A stretch of 64,000 nucleotides of DNA from Pseudomonas sp. B20(2017) (GTDB lineage: Bacteria > Pseudomonadota > Gammaproteobacteria > Pseudomonadales > Pseudomonadaceae). The notes beneath the pieces were generated by a model that ran no database searches, had not been told where the DNA came from, and was given only the letters and a program-made list of their open reading frames with translations. Both the position numbers and the translations under genes were made by a program. Each line of letters begins with the position of its first letter. Positions within the stretch are counted from its first letter, which is position 1. Location of the stretch: NCBI RefSeq assembly GCF_002113125.1, contig NZ_NEJP01000003.1, positions 124,001 through 188,000 of the forward strand. The letters run 5' to 3'. Below, one piece after another: positions 27,875 through 36,672 of this stretch.

Positions 27875-28591
27875 TCAGTTCTTGTCAGGAGTGAAACGGC
27901 CGTTTTCGTCCAGTTGCATCTGCCGTTGCCAGGTGCGCAGCAGGTCGCTGCGCCGTCCCGGATAGCGCTCGCCCTGCAGGCTGGCGGCGGCAATCCGGTC
28001 CGTGCGAAAGGTGCGATAGGCGCCGCGCAATTCACACCACGCGACGATGATCCGCACCTCGTTGAGAAAGCCCAGTGCCAGCGGCCAGATCAAGCGCTGG
28101 CTCTGCACCTGCTGCGCATCGGCGTAATCGATATGCAGCTTGGCCTGATCGCGGATCGCATGGCGGAAAACGTTCAACGGCACCGCGTTTTGCGGAAACC
28201 CGTAACCCGGCGGCCCGGGCATTACAGTCGGATTGCGCAGCGCTTCCTGAGCCTGAGGGTCCAGCACCGCAGCGATTTTCGCCAGAGCATCCGCCGCAGC
28301 CTTGCTCAGCACTTCGTCGCCGCGCTGATCGACATAACGCAGGCCCAGCACGATGGCTTCGGTCTCGTCGGCGTTGAGCATCAGCGGCGGCAGAAACAGA
28401 CCGCTGCGCAACACATAACCGATGCCTGCCTCGCCATGGATTGGCGCCCCGAGCGCCGTCAGTTCGGCGATGTCGCGATAGAGGGTGCGTTCGGAGATTT
28501 CCAGTTCGGAGGCCAGCGTCGCGGCGGTCACCGGGCGTTTCTTGCCGCGCAGCACTTGCAGCAGGGTCAACAGACGAGTGGTTCGCGACAC
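27875..28591 (-). CDS. WYL-domain (YafY-type) transcriptional regulator
   Basis: This 238-residue regulator has an N-terminal winged helix-turn-helix of the DeoR/HTH_11 type (TAATLASELEISERTLYRDI, about residues 22-41). A C-terminal WYL domain at about 140-200 binds small ligands, with the region after 'RLIWPLALGF' corresponding to the WYL core. Its targets may be the following NTF2-like gene or neighbours. The start at 28591 is immediately followed by the HTH, as usual. Confidence 0.87.
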   Translation of the reverse strand: MSRTTRLLTLLQVLRGKKRPVTAATLASELEISERTLYRDIAELTALGAPIHGEAGIGYVLRSGLFLPPLMLNADETEAIVLGLRYVDQRGDEVLSKAAADALAKIAAVLDPQAQEALRNPTVMPGPPGYGFPQNAVPLNVFRHAIRDQAKLHIDYADAQQVQSQRLIWPLALGFLNEVRIIVAWCELRGAYRTFRTDRIAAASLQGERYPGRRSDLLRTWQRQMQLDENGRFTPDKN

Positions 28592-28663
28592 GATGGGCAG
28601 GCTCTGAACGAGGAAGGTGCCGGAGCATATCAGAGGCTGGTGTCAGAACATGACAGGAGCAAT

Positions 28664-28751
28664 GTGGGAGCGAGCCTGCTCGCGAAAGCGGTGTGACAGG
28701 CAACGATGATGTCGGCTGAACGGACGCCTTCGCGAGCAGGCTCGCTCCCAC
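28664..28751. repeat. REPIN-type repeat, second copy
   Basis: Arms 28664-28686 and 28729-28751 are perfect 23-base inverted copies of GTGGGAGCGAGCCTGCTCGC followed by GAA. The middle again starts with GCGGTGTG. Compared with the copy at 16463-16554, the arm centre reads CCTG in place of CTTG. It separates the WYL regulator from the agmatinase gene and may act as a transcript end. Confidence 0.9.
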
Positions 28752-28769
28752 GGGTTATGTTGTGGCTGG

Positions 28770-29729
28770 CTACCTATCAACTTTGTGGCGCGCGGCGTAC
28801 AGGCAAAGCATCTCCATGGCCAGGGTCGCCGCCGCCAGCGACGTCACGTCCGCATGGTCATAGGCCGGCGCCACTTCCACCACGTCCATGCCCACCAGAT
28901 TGATCCCGCGCAGGCCGCCAAGGATCTCCAGCGCCTGCACCGTGCTCAACCCGCCGCACACCGGGGTCCCGGTGCCCGGTGCGAAGGCCGGGTCGAGGCA
29001 ATCGATGTCGAACGTCAGGTACACCGGGTTATCCCCGACTCGCGCACGAATGGCCTCGACGATCGCTTCGCAGCCGCGCCGATGCACTTGCCGCGCGTCC
29101 AGCACCTGAAAGCCCTGATGAGCGTCATTGGTGGTGCGCAAACCGATCTGCACCGAGCGCGCCGGATCCACCAGCCCTTCCCGCGCCGCATGCCAGAACA
29201 TGGTGCCGTGATCGACCCGTTTACCGCCCTCGTCCGGCCAGGTGTCGCTGTGGGCATCGAAGTGGATCAGCGACAGCGTGCCGTGCTTGCGCGCATGGGC
29301 CTTGAGCAGCGGATAGCTGATGAAGTGGTCGCCGCCAAAAGTGAGCATCGCGCTGCCGGAACTCAGGATGTGCTCGGCGTGGGCTTCGATGCTTTCCGGG
29401 ATGGTGTGCGGGGCGCCGTAATCGAAGTCGCAATCGCCGTAGTCGATCACCGCCAGATGATCGAACGGGTCGAACGCCCATGGCCAGTGCCGTTCCCAGG
29501 CAATCCCGGTGGAGGCTGCACGAATCCCGCGCGGCCCGAAACGCGCGCCGGGACGGTTGCTGGTGGCGGTGTCGAACGGCACACCGCTGACCGCCACGTC
29601 CACGCCGCGCAAGTCACGGCTGTAGCGCCGGCGCATGAAACTGGTGATCCCGGCGTAGGTGCTTTCGGCAGCGGTGCCGAAAAGGCTGTCACGGGTCAGG
29701 GCCTGATCGTTTTGCATGGGCACGTCCAT
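28770..29729 (-). CDS. speB: agmatinase / guanidino-acid ureohydrolase
   Basis: This 319-residue arginase-fold enzyme has the manganese-binding motifs GGDHFISYP (about residue 132), FDAHSDT (about 156) and FDIDCLDPAFAPGTGTP (about 245). It cleaves a guanidino compound to an amine and urea. Agmatine (to putrescine) is the default call; guanidinobutyrate or guanidinopropionate are also possible, as pseudomonads have several paralogues. It forms a two-gene unit (26-base gap) with a polyamine-type binding protein, and a LysR gene is divergent from that gene. Agmatine or guanidino-acid use is therefore likely. Confidence 0.88.
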   Translation of the reverse strand: MDVPMQNDQALTRDSLFGTAAESTYAGITSFMRRRYSRDLRGVDVAVSGVPFDTATSNRPGARFGPRGIRAASTGIAWERHWPWAFDPFDHLAVIDYGDCDFDYGAPHTIPESIEAHAEHILSSGSAMLTFGGDHFISYPLLKAHARKHGTLSLIHFDAHSDTWPDEGGKRVDHGTMFWHAAREGLVDPARSVQIGLRTTNDAHQGFQVLDARQVHRRGCEAIVEAIRARVGDNPVYLTFDIDCLDPAFAPGTGTPVCGGLSTVQALEILGGLRGINLVGMDVVEVAPAYDHADVTSLAAATLAMEMLCLYAARHKVDR

Positions 29730-29755
29730 CGGAGTGTTCCTGTTGTTGTGAAGGG

Positions 29756-30847
29756 CTATTGGCGGCTACGGAAAGTGGTCCACAAGCGTGTGCGCTGGCG
29801 CATGTCCTTGAGGCTCATGCTGCGGTCGGCGTACAGCCGCTCGCGCACTTCGGGTTTCGGGTAAATGTCCGGATCGTTGCGCACCGCTTCGTCCACCAGC
29901 GGCGTGGCGGCCTGGTTGGCGGTGGCGAAGAACAACGTATTGGTCAGCGCCGCCACGGATTCGGGGCGCAACATGAATTCGATGAAGGTGCGTGCGGCTT
30001 CCGGGTGCGGCGCGTCTTTGGGGATGGCGAGGTTGTCCTGCCACACCAGCGTGCCTTCCTTGGGAATCCGGTAAGCGACCTCAAACGGCTTGTTGGCCTT
30101 GCGTGCCTGATCGGCGGCCATACTCGCGTCACCGTTGTAGGTCAGCGCCAGGCAGACGCTGCCGTTAGCCAGATCGTTGATCTGCCGGCCAGTGGCGACG
30201 TACAGAACGGAAGGCTGCAACTTCTGCAACAAGGCTTCAGCGGCGGCCAGATCGGTCTTGTCGGTGCTGTAGGGATCTTTACCGAGATAGTGCAGTGCCA
30301 GGCCGATCACCTCCTGAGGTGAATCGAGAATCGCGATTCCGCAATCCTTGAGTTTGCTGGCGTATTCAGGCTTGAACAGCAGATCGAGGCTGTTGAGCGG
30401 CACATCCGGCAGCCGCTGTTTGATTGCTTCGACGTTCATGCCCAGCCCCAGCGTGCCCCAGGTGTATGGCACGCCGTAGCGATTGCCGGGATCGACCGCC
30501 GCCAGTTTTTCCAGCAGATCGGGATCGAGATTGGCGTAACCCTTGAGCCCTTCATGGGGGATTTCCTTGAGCGCTCCCGCCGCGAGACCACGGGCCAGTA
30601 CGCTGGACGAAGGCACCACCACGTCATAACCGCTGCCGCCAGTCAGCAGTTTGGTCTCGAGCACCTCGGAGGTATCGAAAGTGTCGTAGCGCACGTGGAT
30701 ACCGGTTTCCTTTTCAAAGCGCTGCAAGGTTTCCGGCGCCACATAATCGGCCCAGCTGTAGAGATTGAGGGTTTTCTCTTCGGCCTGGGCGGCGATGGAG
30801 ACGGTTAGCAACAAAGCGGGCAAACACAGCTTGAAGACGGGAGCCAT
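29756..30847 (-). CDS. polyamine ABC transporter substrate-binding protein (PotF/SpuD-like)
   Basis: This 363-residue periplasmic protein has a Sec signal peptide (cleavage near residue 22, IAAQA). The PotD/PotF-type fold begins 'KTLNLYSWADYVAPETLQRF'. Aromatic and acidic positions of the PotF polyamine pocket are broadly present (for example SWADY near residue 31). No permease or ATPase genes are adjacent, so it must share a transporter encoded elsewhere or act as a receptor. It is transcribed with the agmatinase gene and divergent from a LysR gene. The start at 30847 is chosen because it leads straight into the signal peptide. Confidence 0.88.
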   Translation of the reverse strand: MAPVFKLCLPALLLTVSIAAQAEEKTLNLYSWADYVAPETLQRFEKETGIHVRYDTFDTSEVLETKLLTGGSGYDVVVPSSSVLARGLAAGALKEIPHEGLKGYANLDPDLLEKLAAVDPGNRYGVPYTWGTLGLGMNVEAIKQRLPDVPLNSLDLLFKPEYASKLKDCGIAILDSPQEVIGLALHYLGKDPYSTDKTDLAAAEALLQKLQPSVLYVATGRQINDLANGSVCLALTYNGDASMAADQARKANKPFEVAYRIPKEGTLVWQDNLAIPKDAPHPEAARTFIEFMLRPESVAALTNTLFFATANQAATPLVDEAVRNDPDIYPKPEVRERLYADRSMSLKDMRQRTRLWTTFRSRQ

Positions 30848-30946
30848 GACGAACACCTGACCGAAGGAAGTGGTGGCAGGATGCGCCGTCGGATACATTC
30901 GAGAAATATCAAGTTTGTTAACCTGACTTTATCCCGGAGTAATGTA

Positions 30947-31846
30947 ATGCTCGGTCAGCTCCACGATGTCGATCTTCAACTGCTGCGGCTGTTTCTCGGG
31001 GTGGTCGAATCCAACGGTTTCAGCGCTGCGCAAGGTGAGCTGGGCCTGAGCCAGTCGAGCATCAGCCAGCAGATGGCCAAGCTTGAGACGCGTCTCGGCT
31101 ATCGGGTGTGCAATCGGGGCAAGGGTGGTTTCAGCCTGACACCCAAGGGCGAGCAACTGCTGATTGCCGCGCGGGCGCTGTTCGATTCGATTGAAACCTT
31201 CCGCCATCAATCCAACGGCGTCGCCGGGCGCCTGATCGGTGAAGTGCGGCTGGGTCTGTCGGAGGCGGTCGATCAGTCGGTGCTGCAACGGGTGGCGGAT
31301 GCGATCCGGCGGTTTCGCGAGCGGGACGAATCGGTACGCATCGAGCTGATCAGCGCCATGCCCGGCGAAATGGAGCGCCTGTTGTTGCAACAGCGGCTGG
31401 ACCTGGCCATCGGTTATTTCTCCCAAGTGCAGAGCGCGTTCGACTACCGCGAACTGTTCAGCGAAACCCAGCATCTGTATTGCGCGCCCGGTCACCCGCT
31501 GTTTACCGACGAGGCGCCCGATGACGCCGCGTTGCAGGCCTGTGACCGGGTCGATCACCCGTATCGGTTTTTGCGCAGTGACGAGCCGTTTCAGGGCAAG
31601 GTCTGCTCGGCGCGCTCGGAACAGGTCGAAGGCACCCTCGCCTTCATTCTGTCCGGCAAGCACGTCGGATATCTGCCCAATCATTACGCCCGCCAATGGC
31701 AGGACAAAGGCCTGTTGCGACCGGTTCGCGAAGGGGAGTTAAGCTTTGACGTGGCGTTCCATCTGGCCCGGCATCGGGCGCAGGTGCCGGGAGATGCACA
31801 GAAAGCCTTTGAGCAGGATTTGCTCTGCGCCTTTGGTCGAACCTGA
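30947..31846 (+). CDS. LysR-type regulator divergent from the agmatinase/polyamine-binding genes
   Basis: This 299-residue protein has an N-terminal helix-turn-helix ('GLSQSSISQQMAKLETRLGY', about residues 32-51) and a LysR effector domain. It is divergent from the polyamine-binding-protein gene with a 99-base shared promoter, the classical arrangement for a regulator and its target. It likely senses agmatine or a related guanidino compound (inference). GGAG at 30936-30939 supports the start at 30947. Confidence 0.87.
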   Translation: MLGQLHDVDLQLLRLFLGVVESNGFSAAQGELGLSQSSISQQMAKLETRLGYRVCNRGKGGFSLTPKGEQLLIAARALFDSIETFRHQSNGVAGRLIGEVRLGLSEAVDQSVLQRVADAIRRFRERDESVRIELISAMPGEMERLLLQQRLDLAIGYFSQVQSAFDYRELFSETQHLYCAPGHPLFTDEAPDDAALQACDRVDHPYRFLRSDEPFQGKVCSARSEQVEGTLAFILSGKHVGYLPNHYARQWQDKGLLRPVREGELSFDVAFHLARHRAQVPGDAQKAFEQDLLCAFGRT

Positions 31847-31945
31847 CCTTTTGGGCAGTTTTAATGCGTTGCCCTCGCCTCCCGCTTACGGCATCCTGCG
31901 CACCCATTTTCCGACCCGGCCCCGCATTGCGGCACGCAAACCACC

Positions 31946-33412
31946 ATGACCGTCTCTGAAAAAGCCCCGCGCAACAACGATTTGATCTACGGCCTCAACG
32001 ACCGTCCGCACTTCACCGCAACGGTGTTTGCCGCCCTGCAACACGTGCTGGCCAGCTTCGTCGGCATCATCACCCCGACCCTGATCATGGGCGGTGCCCT
32101 CGGCCTGCAAAGCGAAATTCCGTACCTGATCAGCATGGCGCTGTTCGTTTCCGGCCTCGGCACCTTCGTTCAGGCCAAGCGCTTCGGCCCGGTCGGTTCG
32201 GGGCTGCTGTGCCTGCAAGGCACCAGTTTTTCCTTTATCAGCGTGATCCTAAGTGCCGGTTTCATGGTCAAGGCCCGGGGCGGCGGCACCGATGAGATCC
32301 TGTCGACAATCTTCGGCGTGTGCTTCTTCGCCGCGTTCATCGAAGTGGTGCTGAGTCAGTTCATCGGCAAATTGCGCATGCTGATCACCCCGGTGGTGAC
32401 CGGCACCATCATCACCCTGATGGGCCTGTCGCTGATCAAAGTGGCAATGACCGACATTGCCGGCGGCTTCGGTGCGGCGGATCTGGGCGCGGCCAGCCAT
32501 GTGTTCCTGGCGGCGTTGGTGCTGGGCACCATCGTGGTGTTGAACCGGGTCGATGTGCCGTTCCTGCGCCTGGGCGCGATCGTCATCGGCCTGACCCTCG
32601 GCTACGTGGTGGCGTGGCTGATGGGCACCGTGGATTTCGCCAACCTGCCAGAAGTGCCAGTGGTCAGCGTACCGGTGCCGTTCAAATACGGCTTCAGCTT
32701 CGACTGGGTGGCGTTCGTGCCGGTGGCGGTTATTTTCCTGGTGTCGCCGCTGGAAGCTGCCGGTGACCTGACCGCCAACTCGATGATTTCCCGGCAACCG
32801 GTCAAAGGCCCGCTGTACATCCGCCGGATCAAGTCCGGGCTGCTCGCCGATGGCCTCAATTCGGCCATGGCGGCGGTATTCAACAGCATGCCGATGGTGA
32901 CCTTCGCCCAGAACAACGGGGTGATTCAGCTCACCGGCGTGGCCAGCCGCTACGTGGCGTTCTTCATTGCCGGCCTGCTGGTGTTGCTGGGTCTGTTTCC
33001 GATGATCGGCGCGGTGTTGCAATTGATGCCGAAACCGGTGCTCGGCGGCGCCGAACTGGTGATGTTCGGCACCGTGGCCGTGGCCGGGATCAAGATCCTC
33101 GCCGAGGCCGGCCTGCATCGTCGCAACATGCTGATCGTGGCGATTTCCGTCGGCATGGGCCTGGGCATCGCCGCCGTACCGGAAGTGCTGCGCGAACTGC
33201 CGCAGGCGCTGCGCAACATCTTCCAATCGCCGATCACCGTTGGTGCGCTGTGTGCCATCGTGCTGAATATCTTCCTGCCGGAAGAGTTCATCGAACTGGA
33301 AGAAGATGACTTCGACCCGGAAGCCTCTATCCTTCAGGTCATGGAAAACCCCGACCTGCCGGCCAAAGCTGAACCCGCCATAAACGCCGCTGTCGCACAG
33401 TTGAACCGTTGA
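31946..33412 (+). CDS. NCS2-family nucleobase/xanthine permease
   Basis: This 488-residue membrane protein has about 12-14 helices and the NCS2 signature 'QNNGVIQLTGVASR' (about residues 320-333). Acidic residues typical of the substrate site are present, for example FLVSPLEAAGDLTANSM. NCS2 proteins import purines (xanthine, uric acid) or uracil with protons. Substrate cannot be told with certainty; the closer resemblance is to purine permeases. Monocistronic, ending at a good terminator. Confidence 0.9.
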   Translation: MTVSEKAPRNNDLIYGLNDRPHFTATVFAALQHVLASFVGIITPTLIMGGALGLQSEIPYLISMALFVSGLGTFVQAKRFGPVGSGLLCLQGTSFSFISVILSAGFMVKARGGGTDEILSTIFGVCFFAAFIEVVLSQFIGKLRMLITPVVTGTIITLMGLSLIKVAMTDIAGGFGAADLGAASHVFLAALVLGTIVVLNRVDVPFLRLGAIVIGLTLGYVVAWLMGTVDFANLPEVPVVSVPVPFKYGFSFDWVAFVPVAVIFLVSPLEAAGDLTANSMISRQPVKGPLYIRRIKSGLLADGLNSAMAAVFNSMPMVTFAQNNGVIQLTGVASRYVAFFIAGLLVLLGLFPMIGAVLQLMPKPVLGGAELVMFGTVAVAGIKILAEAGLHRRNMLIVAISVGMGLGIAAVPEVLRELPQALRNIFQSPITVGALCAIVLNIFLPEEFIELEEDDFDPEASILQVMENPDLPAKAEPAINAAVAQLNR

Positions 33413-33427
33413 TCCTGTCCGCTCCAT

Positions 33428-33466
33428 GAAAAAGGGCTGATACCGGTAACGGTTCAGCCCTTTTTC
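33428..33466 (+). terminator. rho-independent terminator of the NCS2 permease gene
   Basis: GAAAAAGGGCTGA and TCAGCCCTTTTTC form a perfect 13-bp inverted repeat around a 13-base loop containing the palindrome ACCGGT. Confidence 0.88.
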
Positions 33467-33481
33467 AATGAGAGAGCATCA

Positions 33482-33955
33482 ATGCGCCGCATCCAAACCG
33501 TCATCCTGTCCCTGCTTCTGCTCTCCCTCAGCGCCTGTGCGCTGTTCCCCAACCGCGACCCGGTGAACATCAACGTGGTCGGCCTCGAACCGCTGCCGAG
33601 CCAGGATCTGGAAGTGCGCTTCGCGATCAAGCTGCGGGTGCAGAACCCCAACGAAACGCCCATCGACTACAACGGCATCGCGCTGGATCTGGAGGTCAAC
33701 GGTCATTCGCTGGCGTCGGGTGTGAGCGATCAGAGCGGCTCGATTCCACGGTTCTCCGAAACCATTGTCAGCGTGCCAGTGAGCATTTCAGCGTTCTCGG
33801 TGCTGCGCCAGACATTGGGCCTGAGCCACACGCAAACCCTCGACAACCTGCCCTATGTGCTGCGCGGCAAACTGGCCGGCGGGTTGTTTGGCACGATGCG
33901 CTTTGTCGATACCGGCAAGCTGAGCCTGCCCAGGGCCAGTGCTGCAACCTGGTAA
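33482..33955 (+). CDS. LEA-type-2 (WHy domain) lipoprotein
   Basis: This 157-residue lipoprotein has a lipobox LSAC (Cys19 after LLLLSLSAC) and a single LEA14-like WHy domain ('VNINVVGLEPLPSQDLEVRF' onwards). WHy domains occur in plant desiccation proteins and bacterial relatives and may protect against stress. It sits between the NCS2 terminator and a convergent nitrilase gene, probably as its own unit. Confidence 0.85.
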   Translation: MRRIQTVILSLLLLSLSACALFPNRDPVNINVVGLEPLPSQDLEVRFAIKLRVQNPNETPIDYNGIALDLEVNGHSLASGVSDQSGSIPRFSETIVSVPVSISAFSVLRQTLGLSHTQTLDNLPYVLRGKLAGGLFGTMRFVDTGKLSLPRASAATW

Positions 33956-33967
33956 AAAGCATCGTCG

Positions 33968-34900
33968 TCAGGCGGTGAAACGCACACCCGGTTTGGCCCG
34001 CTCGTCGACGCTCAACTCGAACACATCCGGCCGCGCATAGTGGCCGACCACGTCGAAGTCGTAGCGGGCGCGTACAAGTTCTGCGGTGTCGATTTCGGCG
34101 GTGAGCAATCCGGCTTCGCCGCGCAACGGCCCGGCCAGCACGTCGCCCATCGGCCCGACGATAACGCTGCCACCGGCAATCAACGGTCGATCCCCCGGCC
34201 AGTTGGCGATCTCCACACCCAACTCATTCGGCGAGGCCTGCACCTGACAGGCGCTGACCACAAAGCAACGCCCTTCATGGGCGATGTGGCGCATGCTGAC
34301 TTGCCACATCTCGCGCTCGTCCACGGTCGGCGCACACCAGACCTCAATACCTTTCGCGTACATCGCCGTGCGCATCAGCGGCATCATGTTTTCCCAGCAG
34401 ATCACCGCGCCGAGCTTGCCGACCTGAGTGTCGAGCACCGGCAGCGTCGAACCGTCGCCCTTGCCCCAGATCAGCCGTTCGGTGCCGGTGGGCATCAATT
34501 TGCGGTGTTTGGCCACGAGGCCTGCCTGCGGGTCGAAATACAGCGCGGTGCAATGCAGGGTGCTGCCGGCCCGCTCGATGACGCCGATCACCAGGTTGGC
34601 CCCGGTTCGGGCCGATAGCCCGGCCAGCGCGTCGGTTTCTGCGCCCGGCACGTCGATGGCGTTGGCGAAATAACGGGCGTAGGCCTCGCGGCCTTCCGGC
34701 AGGCGATAACCCAGCTGCGTGCCGAAGCCCTCGCCTTTCGGGTAACCGCCGAGCAACGCTTCGGGCATCACCACCAGCGCTGCACCGGATTCGATGATCG
34801 CGGTTTCCCAGCTCAGGATCTGTTCCAGGGTTTCAGCCTTGCCACCGGGCAAGGCGCCGATCTGCAGGGCGGCAACGATTGATTTGGGCATGTCGGTCAC
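33968..34900 (-). CDS. nitrilase (carbon-nitrogen hydrolase)
   Basis: This 310-residue cytoplasmic enzyme has the Glu47-Lys134-Cys168 catalytic triad, visible as [20 protein letters not shown] and [12 protein letters not shown]. The sequence around the Cys, CWEN, is that of true nitrilases, which convert nitriles to acids and ammonia. The substrate (aliphatic or aryl) is not determined. It is divergent from a LysR gene 75 bases away, its likely regulator. Confidence 0.92.
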   Translation of the reverse strand: MTDMPKSIVAALQIGALPGGKAETLEQILSWETAIIESGAALVVMPEALLGGYPKGEGFGTQLGYRLPEGREAYARYFANAIDVPGAETDALAGLSARTGANLVIGVIERAGSTLHCTALYFDPQAGLVAKHRKLMPTGTERLIWGKGDGSTLPVLDTQVGKLGAVICWENMMPLMRTAMYAKGIEVWCAPTVDEREMWQVSMRHIAHEGRCFVVSACQVQASPNELGVEIANWPGDRPLIAGGSVIVGPMGDVLAGPLRGEAGLLTAEIDTAELVRARYDFDVVGHYARPDVFELSVDERAKPGVRFTA

Positions 34901-34975
34901 TCCGTGAAGTTCAGGTGTTGCTCATTCTCCGGCGCCACGGGATCATGAATAAAGACCGATCCACTGCTGAATGAT

Positions 34976-35890
34976 ATGAACCAGATGAATATCGCAACCG
35001 TCGACCTCAACCTGCTGAAAGTCTTTGAAGCCCTGCATGAAGAGTCCAGTGCCAGCCGCGCGGCGTTGCGTCTGGGCGTAACGCAATCGGCGGTCAGCGC
35101 GGCGTTGCGCCGGTTGCGCGAGGTGTATGGCGATCAATTGTTCGTGCGCACCGGACGGGGTCTGGCGCCGACGCTCAAGGCCAACCAGTTGAAACCGGTG
35201 GTCAGCGATGCGTTGAACAAGTGCCGGCAAAGCCTGGCGATGGTCGACCCGACCGCCCATCACTACGAAGGACGCTCGGTCACCGTCGGCCTCTCGGACG
35301 ATTTCGAAATCGCTTACGGCCGTCGGCTGATCGAGGAGATCGCCCGCCGCGCGCCGAAACTGCGGCTGATCTTCCGCCAGACCCACAGCCAGATCGTCGC
35401 CCGGGCGCTGATGGAACGCAGCATCGATCTGGCGATCACCGCCGGCGGATTTGCCGAGCGGCTGCTCAGCCGTCAGGTGTTGGGTGAAGGGGGTTACGCG
35501 TGTCTGGTCGACCCAACGAGCCTTGCGCCCGGCCAGCAGCAGATCGATCTGGAAGAATTCGTCGCCCGTGAGCACCTTCTGGTGTCGTCGGGCGGTTTTA
35601 TCGGAATCACCGATGAAGGGCTGGCGGCGCTGGGCCGGACTCGCCGGGTCTGCGCCTCGACCACGCATTTCGCGGCGTTGCCGCATCTGCTCAAGGGCAG
35701 CGAGGCGGTGGCGACCATTCCGACCCACGCCGCGCAGGCCATTGCCTCACTGAGCGGGCTGGCGCTGCTGCCCTGCCCGCTGGCGCTGCCGCGTTACCCG
35801 ATCGAACTGGGCTGGCGCACCAGCACCCAGATCGATCCGGTGGTGCTGACGGTGCGCGAGGCGATTGGCACCAGTTTCAGGGCCGAGTGA
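34976..35890 (+). CDS. LysR-type regulator divergent from the nitrilase
   Basis: This 304-residue LysR protein has its helix-turn-helix at 'LRLGVTQSAVSAALRRLREV' (about residues 31-50) and the effector domain from about residue 95. Its start shares a 75-base promoter region with the nitrilase gene. Two in-frame ATGs (34976 and 34985) are both possible starts. Control of the nitrilase is inferred from the arrangement. Confidence 0.85.
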   Translation: MNQMNIATVDLNLLKVFEALHEESSASRAALRLGVTQSAVSAALRRLREVYGDQLFVRTGRGLAPTLKANQLKPVVSDALNKCRQSLAMVDPTAHHYEGRSVTVGLSDDFEIAYGRRLIEEIARRAPKLRLIFRQTHSQIVARALMERSIDLAITAGGFAERLLSRQVLGEGGYACLVDPTSLAPGQQQIDLEEFVAREHLLVSSGGFIGITDEGLAALGRTRRVCASTTHFAALPHLLKGSEAVATIPTHAAQAIASLSGLALLPCPLALPRYPIELGWRTSTQIDPVVLTVREAIGTSFRAE

Positions 35891-36145
35891 TTACTTGTTG
35901 GCGGCCATCAGGCGATTGACTTCACTGCGCACCATGTTGGCGAATTCCGGCGGCGACATGCCGTCCAGTTCGGCGCGCACGAACTCGGCCCATTTGCCCT
36001 TGCGCTTGGAGCGCTCGCCGAACAACCGCGCGGCTTCGCCCTTGGCTTTGCCCAGATTGTTCTGCCAGAGTTCGAACAGTCGGGATTTTTCATCTTCCAG
36101 CGCGGCGCGCTCTGCGAGGGATTTGTCGGCCAGATTGAAACTCAT
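35891..36145 (-). CDS. conserved hypothetical protein
   Basis: This 84-residue protein is highly charged, helical, and without membrane segment or signal peptide. It contains 'EKSRLFELWQNNLGKAKGEA' and 'WAEFVRAELDGMSPPEFANM'. The family is not recognised. It directly abuts the end of the LysR gene in convergent orientation. Codon usage is normal for the window, which supports it being a gene. Confidence 0.65.
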   Translation of the reverse strand: MSFNLADKSLAERAALEDEKSRLFELWQNNLGKAKGEAARLFGERSKRKGKWAEFVRAELDGMSPPEFANMVRSEVNRLMAANK

Positions 36146-36298
36146 CGGGAATTACCTGCTGCATGAAATGGCGACATCTTACACGTTGGACGGAAACCTC
36201 TGACGCTGGTTTTTGATCCGGATGGAAAATCGCTGCAACTTTTCAAGTCGCGCCGCACTCCATTGTTCACTGTCCATTTACCAGCAAGGAGTCAACCA

Positions 36299-36616
36299 AT
36301 GGCCCGTAAAACCGCCGTTCAAGCCGCCGAAGACCAAATCAAGGACCAGGCCTTCAGCGAACTTCAGGCGCTGATCGAAGAGTCGGAAAAACTGCTCAAG
36401 AGCAGTGCCTCGCTGGTCGGCGAGGAAGCGGAGACCCTGCGCGGGCAAATCGCCCAGAAATTGCAGCAGGCGCTGGATTCGGTCACCAGCGTGCGTGACC
36501 GCACCAAACCGGCGGTGGACGCCACCGAGAGCTACATCGGCGGGCACCCGTGGCAGACCGTGGCGATCTCCGCCGGTTTCGGTCTGGTGGTCGGATTGCT
36601 GCTCGGTCGCCGCTGA
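36299..36616 (+). CDS. DUF883 (ElaB/YqjD-like) inner-membrane-anchored protein
   Basis: This 105-residue protein has a long charged helical N-terminal part and one C-terminal membrane helix ending GFGLVVGLLLGRR, the DUF883 signature. ElaB and YqjD of E. coli are related; YqjD binds ribosomes in stationary phase. The start at 36299 is supported by AAGGAG 7 bases upstream. A terminator follows directly. Confidence 0.9.
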   Translation: MARKTAVQAAEDQIKDQAFSELQALIEESEKLLKSSASLVGEEAETLRGQIAQKLQQALDSVTSVRDRTKPAVDATESYIGGHPWQTVAISAGFGLVVGLLLGRR

Positions 36617-36626
36617 GCGCGAACAA

Positions 36627-36656
36627 AAAAAGGCGAGCCAACAGGCTCGCCTTTTT
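36627..36656. terminator. bidirectional terminator between DUF883 gene and dpkA
   Basis: AAAAAGGCGAGCC and GGCTCGCCTTTTT form a perfect 13-bp stem around AACA, with A and T runs on both sides. It serves the DUF883 gene and probably the convergent dpkA. Confidence 0.9.
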
Positions 36657-36672
36657 CATGTCCGGCAAAACG

